Source of the DNA: Plectrocnemia conspersa
Lineage: Eukaryota; Arthropoda; Insecta; Trichoptera; Polycentropodidae
Length of the DNA: 64,000 nucleotides
Direction: 5' to 3'
Assembly (NCBI GenBank): GCA_009617715.1
Contig: VTFK01000034.1
Span: 186,001 to 250,000, forward strand
Position numbers and translations under genes: made by a program. Shown piece by piece: positions 49,831-62,489 of this stretch (positions within the stretch are counted from its first letter, which is position 1; every line of letters begins with the position of its first letter). A model generated the notes under the pieces. That model saw only the letters and a program-made list of their open reading frames with translations. It was not told the origin of the DNA and did not search any database.

Positions 49831-50429
49831 CAATATACCCCTAAACTGTAATACAAAGTCTGAGCGAGGGTTCATAAAATAATTTGATTAAAAGCTATAT
49901 TTTCCGAGCTTCCATCCATTTCCCTATGGATTCGCTAGACTCGTCTGCTGATGAATCAGTGTTTCATAAATGCAAATTCATTTTTTCAATGAATAATTTA
50001 TGAACTTAATCCTATGGCGGAATGTATAATTTGAAATAAAATGAGTCGAACTAAACTCGCGCAACGAAAGCTCCGTGCAAAATTACTTTTTTATACATAG
50101 TCCTAGGTATACACAATCGTTCCCGACAAAAGAGCTTTTCGCAATGAAAACGAGATATACCCCGATTTTTTTATACGCCTAATCAACAAACATTCGCATT
50201 GTTGTACACTTGCCTCGTACAAAAGACGGAATAATGACGTCCGACTAAGGTCGAAAGGTTTACGACTCAATTGGTATAAAGGCCGAAGAAAAAAGGACGG
50301 CGACCCCATTTCGGTCACGACATCCGAGATTTCTCATGACCGTTTCAATTACACGCCCCGATGGACCTTTTACCATTTCGACGTTTAGCAAAAAGTGTTT
50401 CATATAATTAACGTGATTTATTTTTGCAG
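49831..50429. promoter_or_regulatory. Candidate regulatory island
   Basis: Balanced sequence leading into the acceptor at 50427-50429. Minus-strand frames of 71-92 codons (50103-50538) overlap a plausible plus-strand exon and are not supported. Confidence 0.3.
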
Positions 50430-50519
50430 GCTGTCTGTTCAACCCGAGAGTACCAAGTAATGCTCCAAACTGTTCGGCCCTCTGGAAATACCGCTCCGTT
50501 CGATTGAGCTGTCCACCAG
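50430..50519 (+). ncRNA. Candidate 90-nt internal exon
   Basis: Branch-like TTAAC near 50407 and ATTTATTTTTGCAG form a good acceptor; CCACCAG|GTAATA is an acceptable donor. One frame is open through the whole exon (begins CLFNPRVPSNAPN), the other two contain stops. It could be a lncRNA or 5' UTR exon. Neighbouring plus-strand candidates are the exon ending at 18407 and the mini-exon at 58362. Confidence 0.35.
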
Positions 50520-50830
50520 GTAATAAACAACTAGACATGTTAAACTCTATTCATCCCCTTTGGTAAGCATATTTAACTATTTTTATTACCGTAAAACGTA
50601 CGTTATAACCTTGTCACCGCTACCCGTCCGTGACCCTTTGAGAAACCGCCGCCCGCAAATGATTTCTTGGAAAGCTTCATCTCGATTCCAATTAAATTAG
50701 AAGTCTTCTTTCAGTGTCTGGTTCTTTATATTGTAGATTATGATTCCACTATATCTGAAAAATATATACAAACAAGCTTTTAAATCTTAATTAAATATAT
50801 TTACGTGTTTTATGCTAAACAATGATTTCT
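50520..50830. other. Balanced-to-AT-rich transition
   Basis: No distinct feature; a short (TA)n run begins near 50836. Confidence 0.4.
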
Positions 50831-51043
50831 TGATATATATATATATATTCGTATAAATACGTCCACATATCGTATGTCTTGTCCCATTGTAACATTATGC
50901 CGAGACCATAACGGCATTTAATAGGTGGAAAGCACACATGTACGTACCTATCATATGTGTACAAGTCGACAGGTAGATAGACGTTCAGAATCGCCGCCAC
51001 CTGAGTACACATTCACAAAACCTTTATAATATGATAGACGTAC

Positions 51044-51086
51044 CTATAAACATGTGTATTATATTTTTTAGACAAAATGCCGCCAT
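51044..51086 (-). ncRNA. Candidate first exon: TISU-like ATG then donor
   Basis: The minus strand reads CATTATGGCGGC with the ATG at 51086, 14 codons (MAAFCLKNIIHMFI) and then TAG|GTACGT, a good donor. Without splicing the frame stops soon after. No acceptor assigned. It lies in the 50.83-51.44 kb island. Confidence 0.25.
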
Positions 51087-51440
51087 AATGCTTTGCGAAT
51101 GGGAAAAAGCACATGCGACTTTTGCCAAAGGCCAAACAATGTAATATGGTAACAAATTGAGTCATTAATGTCACAGCGAACGATTCACACGATTCGTTTT
51201 GTACTACCTGTAAACGTCGGTGTGAAATTATTATTAGGAACGATTTTTTTTAAGCATAGGGGGGTTTGAAAAAATATTTAAATGTATCAGCGTTCGCCTA
51301 CGTGGTGTTTTTGATTTTTTCGCGTGGGTAGTGATTTGGAATTATTTTAGACGCGTAACAGACGGACGGAAACGTTAATAAAAAATGTGCGTGAATTGAA
51401 TTTCCAGTGGTATCTTTGTGGGAGATGGATTTAGTATTGG

Positions 51441-53930
51441 AACATTCGCTTGTAATCGTGTATTAATAGTAATAAAATAAATCACGCAGTAGATGTTAAT
51501 TATAATAAATATTTAGAGATAGATAAACTATAGATTATTATTCAATCGTTGTTTACATTAGTAAGAGCTTAGATATTAATTTCACATCTGAATATTGATG
51601 CTAAATCTTTTGGTTTAATATAATATAGACTGTACTGAAATATTTTAAACGCATCGATAAAATATATCAATATTCTTTTATATCATATTTTTCATTGTCA
51701 AAAAATTTTTTTTATATAAAATGATTTTTCTAAATAAAAAAAAATACACTTTTCTAATAAAAAATATTTTTAATTAAGTAAAACACTTTTTCTAATGGTT
51801 TAATTTATATATAAGCACTGATATAAAACATTAAATTTATTAATAATAGGTATATTTATTTTCAGTTAAATTTATGGTTTTTAAATATTTTTGCTATGAA
51901 TAACTAATATTTGTTTATTCTCGTTATTTCCCATAATTGTAAATATAGCTTTAAAATATATGGTAAAGTTAAATAATTTGAAATACTTTATCTTAGTAAA
52001 TGCTTTTGTCTATAATTATATAATAAAATAGTTTACTGTTTATGACTTTTCTTCATTGCTAAGAATTTCTTTTAGAATATGTTATTTTATTTTAATGTAT
52101 TTTTTAGTATATGAAACATAATTTTGATGTATAACTTTAAATTAAAAATTAAGTTCAGTTAAACAAAGCCACTTTTTCAAGTAGAACAAAATTTTTGTTA
52201 CAAAGATTTTTATTTAAACGTTGATTTCAAATTTCAGGATTCCCTACTAAGTTTTCATTTTATAGCTATGATTGATTTTATTTTTAAAAATACATAAAAA
52301 ATAATGATTGATGTGAAAAAAGTACAATTTTTTAGTAAATAAAGCTTTTATTAGGTATGATATGCAATTGTATATTTTTTTTCTATTAATGTAGATTTTT
52401 TAATTCTTAGTATTTTTTTTTGCATTTATTTGCTTTGACAAAATACTAAAAATGTGTTTAGCTGTATTTTTATTTAAAAGAACATTGATTTATTATTTCG
52501 GCTTAGGTCAAAATAAATTGTCAGTGAAGTAGAAAACTAAAAAAAGTACGATTTTTAGTTAGAAATTAGTTATTTTTTAAGAAAAATCAATTTTTATGTA
52601 CACGCAAATTTTAAAGCTTTAGTAATAATATTTTAATTTTTTAGCTTAAAATTTATCGTTTTTCAACAGTTTTGCTTTACCAGAATACTAAAAATATGTT
52701 AAACTGTATTTTTATTTATTATAACTGTATTTTAGAGCAATTAAAATTATATTTTTTTAAAGTAAGAAAATGTACGAATTTCAGTTCAAAAATTGTTTTT
52801 TTTTTAGTTGAAAATCTTTTTGTTAAATACGATTTTGAACAGTAAATTTTGAAAGATCTTATAAAAATGTCTTATTTTTTAGTCTAAAAATCTTGTTCTT
52901 GAACAGTTTTGCATTGACAAAATGCTAAAAAAGAACTTTTTATTGTATTATGATATTTATTAAATTTGTTAAGAGCAAAGTTTTAAAGTATGGATTTAAA
53001 TTATGAATTTTTTAAGTGATAAAATGAGAATTTTCAGTTAAAACAGTTGTTTTTAGTAGAACCGGCTATATTTTGCCATAAAGATCTTCACAATGTAATT
53101 TGTATTTAAACACTGATATTAAATTATTTAATTTTACAATATGAATTTTAGTTATGGAAGATTTTATTTTTTAAAACTATCGTTTATTTCCTAATAATTT
53201 TTCATTTTATAGGTATCATAGATTTTCTTTTTGAAAATTGATTATATATTGTTATTGCTTTTCAACAGTTTTACTTAGAAAGAATATGAAAAATATGTTT
53301 AATTGTATTTTTATAAATATGATACATATTAAATTAATATAAAACTTAATTTTGGATATATAAAAATATATATTTTTTATATATAATGAAAAACACAAAT
53401 GATTTTTCGTGAAAATTAGATTTGTATTTAAACGCTGATATAAAATAATAAGTTTTATTAATATCGTCTCATTTTTAAACTATAGATTTTCTTTATAAAA
53501 AATATTATTTTTACTATTGATTATGGTAGAACACATCGTATGTTTTTTTCAATACATTTGTTTTGACATTGTATCAAAAAAATATTTTTATTGCATTTTA
53601 TAATATATTTAATACCTTTTCTAATAAAATAATTTTTATGTGAAAATCTTTTAAAAATTTTTTGTAACATAAAGTTTTATTATATACTTAGATTTAATTA
53701 AACTTAATAATTTTTAAATTAAAAAAATACAATGAACTATCATATTTTTAGCAGATCTAGAAAAGCGTACAATATTTTGTGGTTAAAATATGGAATATTT
53801 CTGAACAGTGTATGTTTTTTTAAAATACTTATTTACCTATGTAAATAAATTCTAGAAATTATCGTTCATTATTTTATTACAATATATTATGGATGACATA
53901 AATTATATATGATCCACATCTTTTCTAAAC
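51441..53930 (+). repeat. Diverged tandem array, unit about 240 bp
   Basis: TGCTTTGACAAAATACTAAA-type anchors occur at 52431, 52673, 52910, 53270 and 53559, and the phrase GTTAAACTGTATTTTTATTTA recurs after them. The first steps are 242 and 237 bp, later ones irregular. The boundaries and the part before 52.1 kb are less certain. No coding capacity. Confidence 0.6.
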
Positions 53931-54650
53931 ACTTTTTATATTATAAAAGGTGTTCAGGATTAATTTTAATATTTATTGGTTCGTTCAACTTTCTTGGATA
54001 GAATTTAAATCTTATCGTGTCCAGTAGCGCCGTATTTTGTACACTTAAAACGTAAAACAAACCCAAAAACTTTCTTTGTAATTCACAGTTCATCGACCCG
54101 TCCGATAGCCACAAATTCCACGGTTCGGATCCGAAAAACAAATTCCTACCAAGTCGATGGCGCACATACGGAACGACACTTTAATACATTTTTCATATAT
54201 ACACGTCCTATTTGTAAATTCAACCCAAGACTCCTTTCACCGCCGTAACACAACGTAAAGATTAACCAATCACAAACTGTCTCGAAAACGTAAACAATCG
54301 AATTTGTTCGCTGGAAACGCATAAATAAGAATGTTTATTCGAAGTCAGGATGTTGACGGCTACCCTACAGCTTCGTCGGTTTCTGTGTGTTTAAGCTCTC
54401 AGCAGATAAACATTCTCGTTTTGTTTTTGAAAAATAGTATTTATGATACTAATACAGATAATGCGCTTTGGTAGAGAGAGAAAATATCAAAAAATACTAC
54501 TCGATCGATGGCCAATCTCAAAGCGAGGTCGTTTGCGTTCACTATTGATTTTATGTTCTTGAATGCTGAAAGGATTTCCATTACAGTAAAATCATGCGAG
54601 ACTCTACTACGTGTTTTTATTCTTCTTATACTTTCAAGTTAATCAAAATA
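53931..54650. promoter_or_regulatory. Candidate regulatory island
   Basis: Balanced sequence. GGTAGAGAGAGAAAAT near 54470 is a GAGA tract. No gene. Confidence 0.3.
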
Positions 54651-54950
54651 GTTAAATTTTTGTCAGCGGCGCACCTAATATTGAAAATTTACATATCGAA
54701 AAATAGTTTTATTTATTTAGAATTACAATCAAATTAAATTTTCTGTTCAATAAAAAAAATTATTTTAATAATAAAATTTAAAAAGACTACTTATTAACAC
54801 TTAAACATTTTAGTACACAAATCGTTAATATTAATAATAATTACCATGCATATAACCCTGTAATAGAAAATAAACTTAACATTTAAAATCATTATAATGA
54901 ATAGAAGTTATGTGCATGTATCTGAAGTATAATTATTAACAACGATGCAT
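54651..54950. other. AT-rich spacer
   Basis: No feature seen. Confidence 0.5.
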
Positions 54951-55780
54951 TCTTCTTGGGTCCGGTTTTAATAAACAATGCATCGTTTCGCCTCAACAGT
55001 TTCATTCGTACAAAAACAATATTTCAATTTTTACAGGAGGGAATACAATTCGGAAGAGTTTTATTATTTTTTCCCAACAATAACTGCGTTGACGTGTTTC
55101 TTCCTCTTTTTATTTACGACATATTTGTTGAGTGAATAGTCTGTGTCGAACGCAGGAGCAAACCGATGAAAATTTTCATATACTTATAAAAAATAGGCGG
55201 ATACGAAACGCCTTAATACGTGACTATGGATAGTACGGTGTGGCTTACCAGCAATTGACAAGTCTTGTGCAAAGCTCTCGAAAGACATAAATTTATATAT
55301 ATTTATTTATGTTGCGCGTATGTTTGTTATGGCCACAGAGAGCTTGATTTAGGTGGAAACCCTTCTCAGTAAAGTTTCGATAATTTCACTTGGGGTGTCG
55401 ACGTAACCAAAACACGAAAAGCCATTACTCAAACCAAAGTGGGTGTGTACTGCGTCAAAGTAATTACCCTTATGAATAACGTTCCAAGTTGCGAATTCAA
55501 CCCTCTTGTGTGTATACATTCAATATATTAAACCTATTTTTTTAGTTATTTTGGTTCAATGTTTAGTCATGCGAATTTTTCATTGTGCGCTCGGTGGTAA
55601 TTTACGATCGTGTTTTACACGCATATAAAGAATTAAAAAAACGCAGATTAAACAAATTTGGGTTTAGAGATCAATACAATTTTATAATGGAAAGGCAAAA
55701 CGATACAGTATCAAAGACCTTGTATGTATTATACGTCTGTGCCTTTCAATTGTTCTCTGACATTTAGCACATCTATAGTA
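54951..55780. promoter_or_regulatory. Candidate regulatory island
   Basis: Balanced sequence. CAATTTTTACAG ends an acceptor-like tract at about 55036, and CTG|GTAAGC on the minus strand near 55245 is donor-like. No paired sites found, no protein called. Confidence 0.3.
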
Positions 55781-56330
55781 TTGAATAAGAAAGTCAAGAC
55801 AAAGTTAAACATATTTTGTTACACAATGTCATAGACGTGTTTTTATAAGTTAACGCTTTATATTAAAATATCATATTTTATTAAGAAAACGTATTAAAAA
55901 AAATATCTTTTAGTTTTACATGAAAAAAATTTTATATCGTGCTATTCGTGTTTCTTCTAAATAATTATTTCTCGAGAGTTTTATTATATAATCTAATATT
56001 TTATATTTAATGGTGCTTAAAAATATCAGAACAATAACCAAAGTACATTAATCATGTTGTAACAACGAGGTTTGCATTTTTAAATTATTTTTATATACAT
56101 TTAATTTTAGCTTTATTTATTATATTTTTTAAATATTTATTCATTAAAGTTCATATCTTACTACGTTGTATGAAAATAAAATATTATATCAATGATTTAA
56201 TTGAAAAAAAACACAATAATAGTAAAACACAAAAAAAATATCGATTATATAAAAAAAATTGTTCAATAGAAAAGAATAATGACTGAATTAAAATTATCAC
56301 ATTTTAATTATTTTGTTGTGCAAAAGTGTA
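55781..56330. other. AT-rich spacer
   Basis: No feature seen. Confidence 0.5.
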
Positions 56331-57300
56331 TTTTTTTATTTATAAGTTAAAAAAGCTTGTATTTATTTCCCCAGAAATTTTGTTTAATTTTGGTTAGAAA
56401 TACATAATTGCAGGTAAAAATTAGTTAAAAAAAAAATTTTAAAGTTAAAAAAGTTAGTAGTGCTTTTTATACCAATATAATTTTATTTTTACTATAAGGG
56501 CGTAATATGATAATAAAATATAATAACAAGAATAATATAATGTAAAAAAAACGTTCAAAAACTAGGAATTATGAAATTTTAAGGGAAAAAAATTTTAAGG
56601 AAAAATTTAATTTAAAAATAACATGTTTTATAAATATTTTACAATTATAATAGTAATTTACATTGGTATGATACACTTACGTATCCTATAATTCCACAAA
56701 TATTTACCTAAAAAATAGAGAAAAATGTAAAGTATATACATATAATATCAGGAAATATCAAAAAAAATGTAGTGTTTTTTAAACCAAATACAATTATATT
56801 TTAACCATAAGAACTGAATATTTTATCATAATTTAAATTTTGATTGTAAAAAATTGCACCAAATTTTTAATCAAAAAATTAAAAAATATAGTTTTAATAG
56901 TATTTTTTATACTAATGTGATATTATTTTTACTAAAAATATGTTATTTTAATTACATTTTAATTACAAGAACAATATAATTTAAAAAAAATAGAAATTGG
57001 ACCGAAATATTAAAGCAACAAATAAAAAAATAACCACAACAACAAAAAATTTTAAAAATAGAGCTTTTTATAAAAATACAATTAAATTTTAACAATGAAA
57101 ACGTAATATTGCATTAAAATTATTTAATTACGGAAATAATATAATGTAAAATTAAAATGTTGACAAATTATGAATTATGACGGAATTATTAAATAAGCAT
57201 AGCAAGAAAATTATAAAAAAATAGTAGTGCTCTATTTATTGATACAATAAAAACGTAATATCTCAATTTTATAATCGTAATTCTTATATATAACATAAAA
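56331..57300 (+). repeat. Diverged tandem array, unit about 155-165 bp
   Basis: A phrase of the type TAGTGCTTTTTATACCAATA ... ACTATAAG-CGTAATAT recurs near 56455, 56768, 56891, 57057 and 57217; several steps are one or two multiples of about 157 bp. Copies are strongly diverged. Confidence 0.5.
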
Positions 57301-57600
57301 AAACTACTAAAATTTGTAAATCATACGTAACTAAACATATTTTCTTATATTGTAGATAAGAATAATTAATATTTTATACTTTCGACTTAATTATATTATA
57401 AGCTAAAGCCCAAAAATATTTTTAAACATAGCAAATCTATACTATGTATCAATATCTTATATAATTAAAAATAAAAAAAATATATTTTAATATTTTCTAT
57501 AACAATTAATTTTGCAGAATATTTAAAAAAATCAAACTTGACTATTTGGGCAAAAAATAATAAATTAAAATAAATCATATTTGTAGCAGAATTCTTGTAC
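57301..57600. other. AT-rich spacer
   Basis: No feature seen. Confidence 0.5.
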
Positions 57601-58085
57601 ATCTAAGAAAAGCTTAAGAATCTTATTTTCTCTGTCAAATGGCAAATTTCAAAATTTTCAATTTCCTTAATGAGCTTCCTCATTTTTCCGTTCGATTTCG
57701 TAAACGCCCCTGAGAGATTTTGCTGTCGGGGTTATTTCCCCTTGTTTTTTTGTCTTCTTGTATACAACCATCAGCGTTATTCGTTCATACGAGCTTTTAC
57801 GGAGTACATTATCACCGAAGTCTCCTCTCCCCGCAACGGAGACGTCACTCGAAACAAAACTGTCGTAAACAATCCTCGAGGGCCCTGGGACCTTTCCGAA
57901 CAAACAGTGCATGATTTACTGTCGATTCGCCTGTCTTCCGATGCATAAACAATATCTGCCGGTTTGTTGTAGATAAGTGAGAAGACTGTAAACGTCTCGC
58001 ACGAAAGACAAACGCTCGGTGTAGAATAGATGCGCCCACAAGTGAATGTTGATTTACAGGAATGCTAAATATAAACGACGGCTAA
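57601..58085. promoter_or_regulatory. Left part of the largest island
   Basis: Balanced, CpG-containing, with few stops on both strands at 57667-57948 (81 codons on the minus strand, 92 on the plus). No motif recognised in either, and opposing frames argue for low stop density rather than coding. It would be the natural place to look for an acceptor for the minus-strand exon at 58096-58108. Confidence 0.3.
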
Positions 58086-58095
58086 AACGACTTAC

Positions 58096-58108
58096 CTACC
58101 GCCGCCAT
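58096..58108 (-). ncRNA. Candidate minimal first exon: ATGGCGGCGGTAG then donor
   Basis: On the minus strand a YY1/TISU-type AACATGGCGGCGG starts at 58108 and after 13 coding bases (M-A-A-V, phase 1) meets GTAAGT, a perfect donor (58095-58090). TATAAATA lies at 58134-58127, about 20 bases upstream, which would place transcription start at or near the ATG. Acceptor not identified; the exon 5' end is unknown. Confidence 0.35.
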
Positions 58109-58361
58109 GTTGCAAACCGACATTTGTATTTATATGTTGGAGTCTCCGTTAAGATGCACAGTTATCTTGTGGCGAATGGTTGGGATGCAGATAGCAGAAC
58201 AATCGATTAACGAATGGATCATAATCTACGAAATAGCCTTCGCTGAATAATACATTTGATATTTGCGCGGTTACGGTTATCCTCCACTACGTTCGGTACA
58301 TTCAATATCACAATATCTTGGTGGGTATTAATTATTAACCCTAACTTTTGTGTCATTTCAG

Positions 58362-58408
58362 GCTCCCCTGCCCGTTTGCGCAGAGCACTCTGGCAAGCTT
58401 GCGTCAAG
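58362..58408 (+). ncRNA. Candidate 47-nt internal mini-exon
   Basis: CCCTAACTTTTGTGTCATTTCAG provides a consensus branch point (CTAAC near 58341), a pyrimidine tract and an AG; 47 bases later TCAAG|GTATGA is a good donor. All three frames are open, so coding or 5' UTR use is possible. These are the best paired splice sites I see in the window. Confidence 0.5.
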
Positions 58409-59460
58409 GTATGAATCAATTTCTTTATAGATCATGTTTTTTATACATCGGCGAACGCGCGAACAAAACTGTGACGTCATTGTCGACATATGTGCTAAAA
58501 AAAGTTGTTGAAAGAGCGATAAAAAGCGCAATAAATTAATTTACAACAAAAAGAAACGCTGATTGATCGTTCAATTACGTGCGAATTAACGCGGCGTTTA
58601 AAATTAATTTTATAGCTCGCATAAAACATATTTCGAGCAATAGAAACGTCGTTTAACACCTTTAACGGCGCGTTATAAAATCGGTCGTCGCGAACGCACT
58701 AAAATATATAATGACAGTAAAAATGTTAAACGGCCCAAAATTCTCTCGAATGATTTTTAATCATGTACGCAACATCATTTTTACTTCAAAAGTTTACTCG
58801 TTCACTGTGAAAAGTCTTATAGAATTCACTCTTCGTATATTTAAAGAAAAATATATTTTGCGATTTTTCAAAATATATTTTCGCATATATTTTCCGCGAA
58901 TCGATATCGATATAAGACAGTGTCTATTGTCGTTCAACTGGCACGTGCTTCTATAGCCATCTTCCGATCGGTCTCGCTGGCGGTGTTTTTCCTCGATTAG
59001 TTGTAATCCTCCGCATACATACATTACTGTCACTCGGGCGCGCCAAATTTAATAAAACGCTCACCGTTTTCGTAATCCACCTCGGGGTGGATTCGAGAGT
59101 TTATCCTGGAACACGAGTAGAAATCACGCAGCGGGGGTCCGGAACCTCCCGCCTCATCCCGGCTTTTCCGGACCCTCTTTCTAGCGATACGTACCTATAC
59201 ATGGATACGTACGTACGCAAGATTTATGTATACGTATAAACCCGCCGACTACCGAGTTTATACGGGACGGACTCGACGTAGATATCTACGAAGAACAGGC
59301 GCGCTTTATACCGAAAGCTCGACTTTTAACGTTAAATTATTACGGGATTTTGTTAATTGGATTGAAAAAGAGTCAACAGTGGACGTGTTTGCGACATTGT
59401 TTTACAACAAAGGACCATTTAATAATATTTTTCGAAGGAAAATGTGATGGAAAATGCACA
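58409..59460. promoter_or_regulatory. Right part of the largest island
   Basis: TGACGTCA at 58472-58479 (perfect CRE), TATCGATA at 58905-58912 (DREF-type site) and a GC-rich stretch near 59090-59170. Frames of 63-81 codons give no recognisable protein. Confidence 0.35.
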
Positions 59461-60350
59461 AAAAATATGAATTATAATTGAATTTAAATATGAAGTCATA
59501 TGGAAAACGAATATTTAAAAAAAAGTTAAATTTATAATTTAAGAAATAAATATATAGATTTTTTTTTTTTCATACACAATAAGTTTTATAAATAATAAAT
59601 TTAGTAACATTCTTACATCTTCATTGTGTTAAATAAAGAAATTTTAGAAATATTTCCTTTTTCAAGTATACTATGATAAAATAAATTCTATATTTAAAAT
59701 TTATCTTTGATTTTTTTAATTGTTATATGTGTATGTGATAGTAAAGGAAAATTTATGTATGTTTGTACATTCAGTCGCTGGTTTATAATTTTTCAATGAT
59801 TTTAGATGAATATCGATAGAAATTATTAGCATCTTTCAATGCAGTTTTATCACTAAGATATCCATAGTTATCTAAATATATAAATATAGCCTAATAAAAT
59901 TATTTATTTTTTAGTTTATAAATATTTTAAACCCTTTTAATATACATTTTTAAATGTATATTTTTTTAAAAAAACAATCATTTTGGAACAAGATTAATTA
60001 TAGATCTAGTCTGAATAACATTACAGTAGATTTTTCCCCCTTTTAATTATATTTTAATGTAGGATTTATATAGGATTTTTTTAATAGTTATTATATATGA
60101 TATAAAACACTTTAGAACACCTAACTTTATTTCCATTTAGAGCCATTTAAAAAAATAAGTCGTTGGAAACAAATCAGCAAGCTCTCGAGCTTTAACTTAA
60201 TAAATATAGATTTGAATATATTTAAAAAAATTTCAAATTTTCAAAAATAAAAATTTACTTGTTTTTTTGTTACATTTCTTCGACTCTTAGTTTTGCTAAA
60301 TTTTATTCAGATATTTAAATTTAAAATACAAACTACCCTGATTCACCACT
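59461..60350. other. AT-rich spacer
   Basis: No feature seen. Confidence 0.5.
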
Positions 60351-62260
60351 TTGTTTTAAATTGTAGCTGTTTAAAAACGTCTTAAATCTGTAAATAAATC
60401 GTAAAAAAATGTTAAAAATGTTTTGTATAAATTAAATTAAAATATTTATGCTATGCATAGATGATTTTTGCTACATATTTTAAAATACTATCCAGTTTCT
60501 TTGATCATTATTAATCGATATATAACAAAAAACAGGCAATGTTTTCTAATTTTTAGATAAAAATTGCAAATTTGATGTGAAAATATAAGTTGCAGCTTTC
60601 TTTTACAATTAACAATAAATTAATTATAAATAAATTTGTAATTAAAAAATGTTTTATATAAACTAAAATTAATAAATAAATAAAGATCTACCTTTATTTT
60701 TTTAAGATTTTTTATTTATGCTTTACATATATGATTTTTACTACATATTTAAACATACAATGCAGTTTCTTTGGCTATAATTAATAAACTTAAAAAATAT
60801 AATATAGAAAGCAGCTACTGTTTTCTCATTTTTAGATAAAAATTGCAAATTTGCTAAAAAAATTCAATGCATTTTTTTAAATATTACCAATAGACTTGAA
60901 AATCATCATCAGTTTATATATAGAATATAAAAGTTTTTGCGAAATTTTAAGCATTATGTAAAAATAAATTAATAAAAATTATGTAAAAAAAAATCACTGT
61001 GGTGTTGCAATTATAAAAAATTTCGTCTATAAAAAAATTTGAAAAGTAAAAAAATTCCATAATAAATTAGCTTATACATTTATTATCTGAAATAAAAATT
61101 TTAAATATCTTTTCAATTTTTTTTTTTGTGAATAATTAGATTCCTATTAAAATTATAAATCTCACATTTCATTGAAACTTTTTTCGTCTACTATTAACAG
61201 CGAACTTCAAAACAATCATCAGTCTATATATATATACTATATATAATATATACAAGTTTCTGTAATATTTTAATCAGATATCAGTCGAAATGTTATTAAA
61301 AATACACTGCATAAAAAGTCTATTGGCTAATCTGAGCTTCTATATTGTTTCAAAATATTGGCCATTAATTAAAATCATATCTTTGCAAATTTTAGTTTTA
61401 GAGAAAATAGTAAAGAGTTCAAAAATGTAATATAACATACTAACTATCTAAAAAAAAAATATTTGAAAACAAAAAATTTTGCGAATCATAAGATTCTTAT
61501 GAAAATTGTAAATTGTCAGTGAACTTCCAAACTATCACCAGTCAAATTTCTGTGATATTTTAATCCAGGGCATTGAACCGTTATTTTTTCATTTCAGTTC
61601 AGTTAAAAATAATATCAGTTTTGTTTCGGTTTTCGTTCCAGAAAAAATAACTTTAACAAGTAATTAATCTTTTTAAATGTTTTTATTTGCGTTGAAAAAA
61701 TAATAAGCATACTACATAAATTGCTACAATAATCTAATAATAATTAATAATTAAAATAATTAAAACTACATTAGAAGTATACAACATATGATAATAATAT
61801 AATTTATTAAACGAAACAAATTTGTGTATTCACGGTTAAAGTATTTGACAACCCCTTTAATTTGAACAGAAAAATACAATTGTCAATCAATGAAATACTA
61901 TGAATCTTAATAGAATCGAAATATTAAAAAAAACGACAAACTTTTGGCCCCCTAGAAAAAATTTAAGTGACGCCTCTGATTCTAAACCAAGTCCAAAAAA
62001 GTCCAAATATAATTTCACCGGTAGATATATATTTCAGTTGTCATAATTTACGAAAATTACAAATTGAAACTTTTTATTCATATTCAGTCTATATATATAC
62101 TATATATTATATATGATACTCACGTTTTCGCGACATTTTTTCAGACAATTTAAAAATAACGATTGATGTTGCAATTTCTTCGATTTCAAAACCATCAAGA
62201 GTTTAGATTGAAGCATACTCGTTAGATCGAAAATCACCGAATTGTAAAACTATAAAAAAA
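60351..62260 (+). repeat. Diverged tandem array, unit about 275-315 bp
   Basis: A 33-base phrase containing TTTTTAGATAAAAATTGCAA is nearly identical at 60542 and 60821. CAGTTTCTTT recurs at 60493 and 60763. The phrase CTTCAAAACAATCATCAGTC recurs in varied form near 60895, 61205, 61524 and about 62085-62185. The array grows into the promoter-proximal duplication at 62162. Confidence 0.6.
62162..62255 (+). repeat. Promoter-proximal duplicated module, copy 1
   Basis: GATGTTGCAATTT-TTCGA ... GAAGCATACTCGTTAGATCG ... CCGAATTGTAAAA aligns with 63097-63190 along its length. The insertion of R1 and R2 elements lies between the copies. Confidence 0.7.
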
Positions 62261-62489
62261 CGTTAGGAGCAGGGACATGATTTCTAATTTTTCCAGTAAG
62301 CAAAAGTTGGCCAGTCAGTATTCGTTTTTTAACATTTCTAATTCATTAAGATTCATGTTATTTTATTAAATGGCGTACATTTTTCTGGCCAGAATAAAGG
62401 CTCGGTTATTTAGCGTTCATATTATGACTTTTTATAACATTACATATATCACGACTTTCAATAAGTGAGACTCAAATGGAGCATAACTA

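Noticed and set aside
8374..49977. Octamer ATGCAAAT and DREF TATCGATA sites as a signal
   Set aside because: About six and four exact copies are near rough chance expectation in AT-rich DNA.
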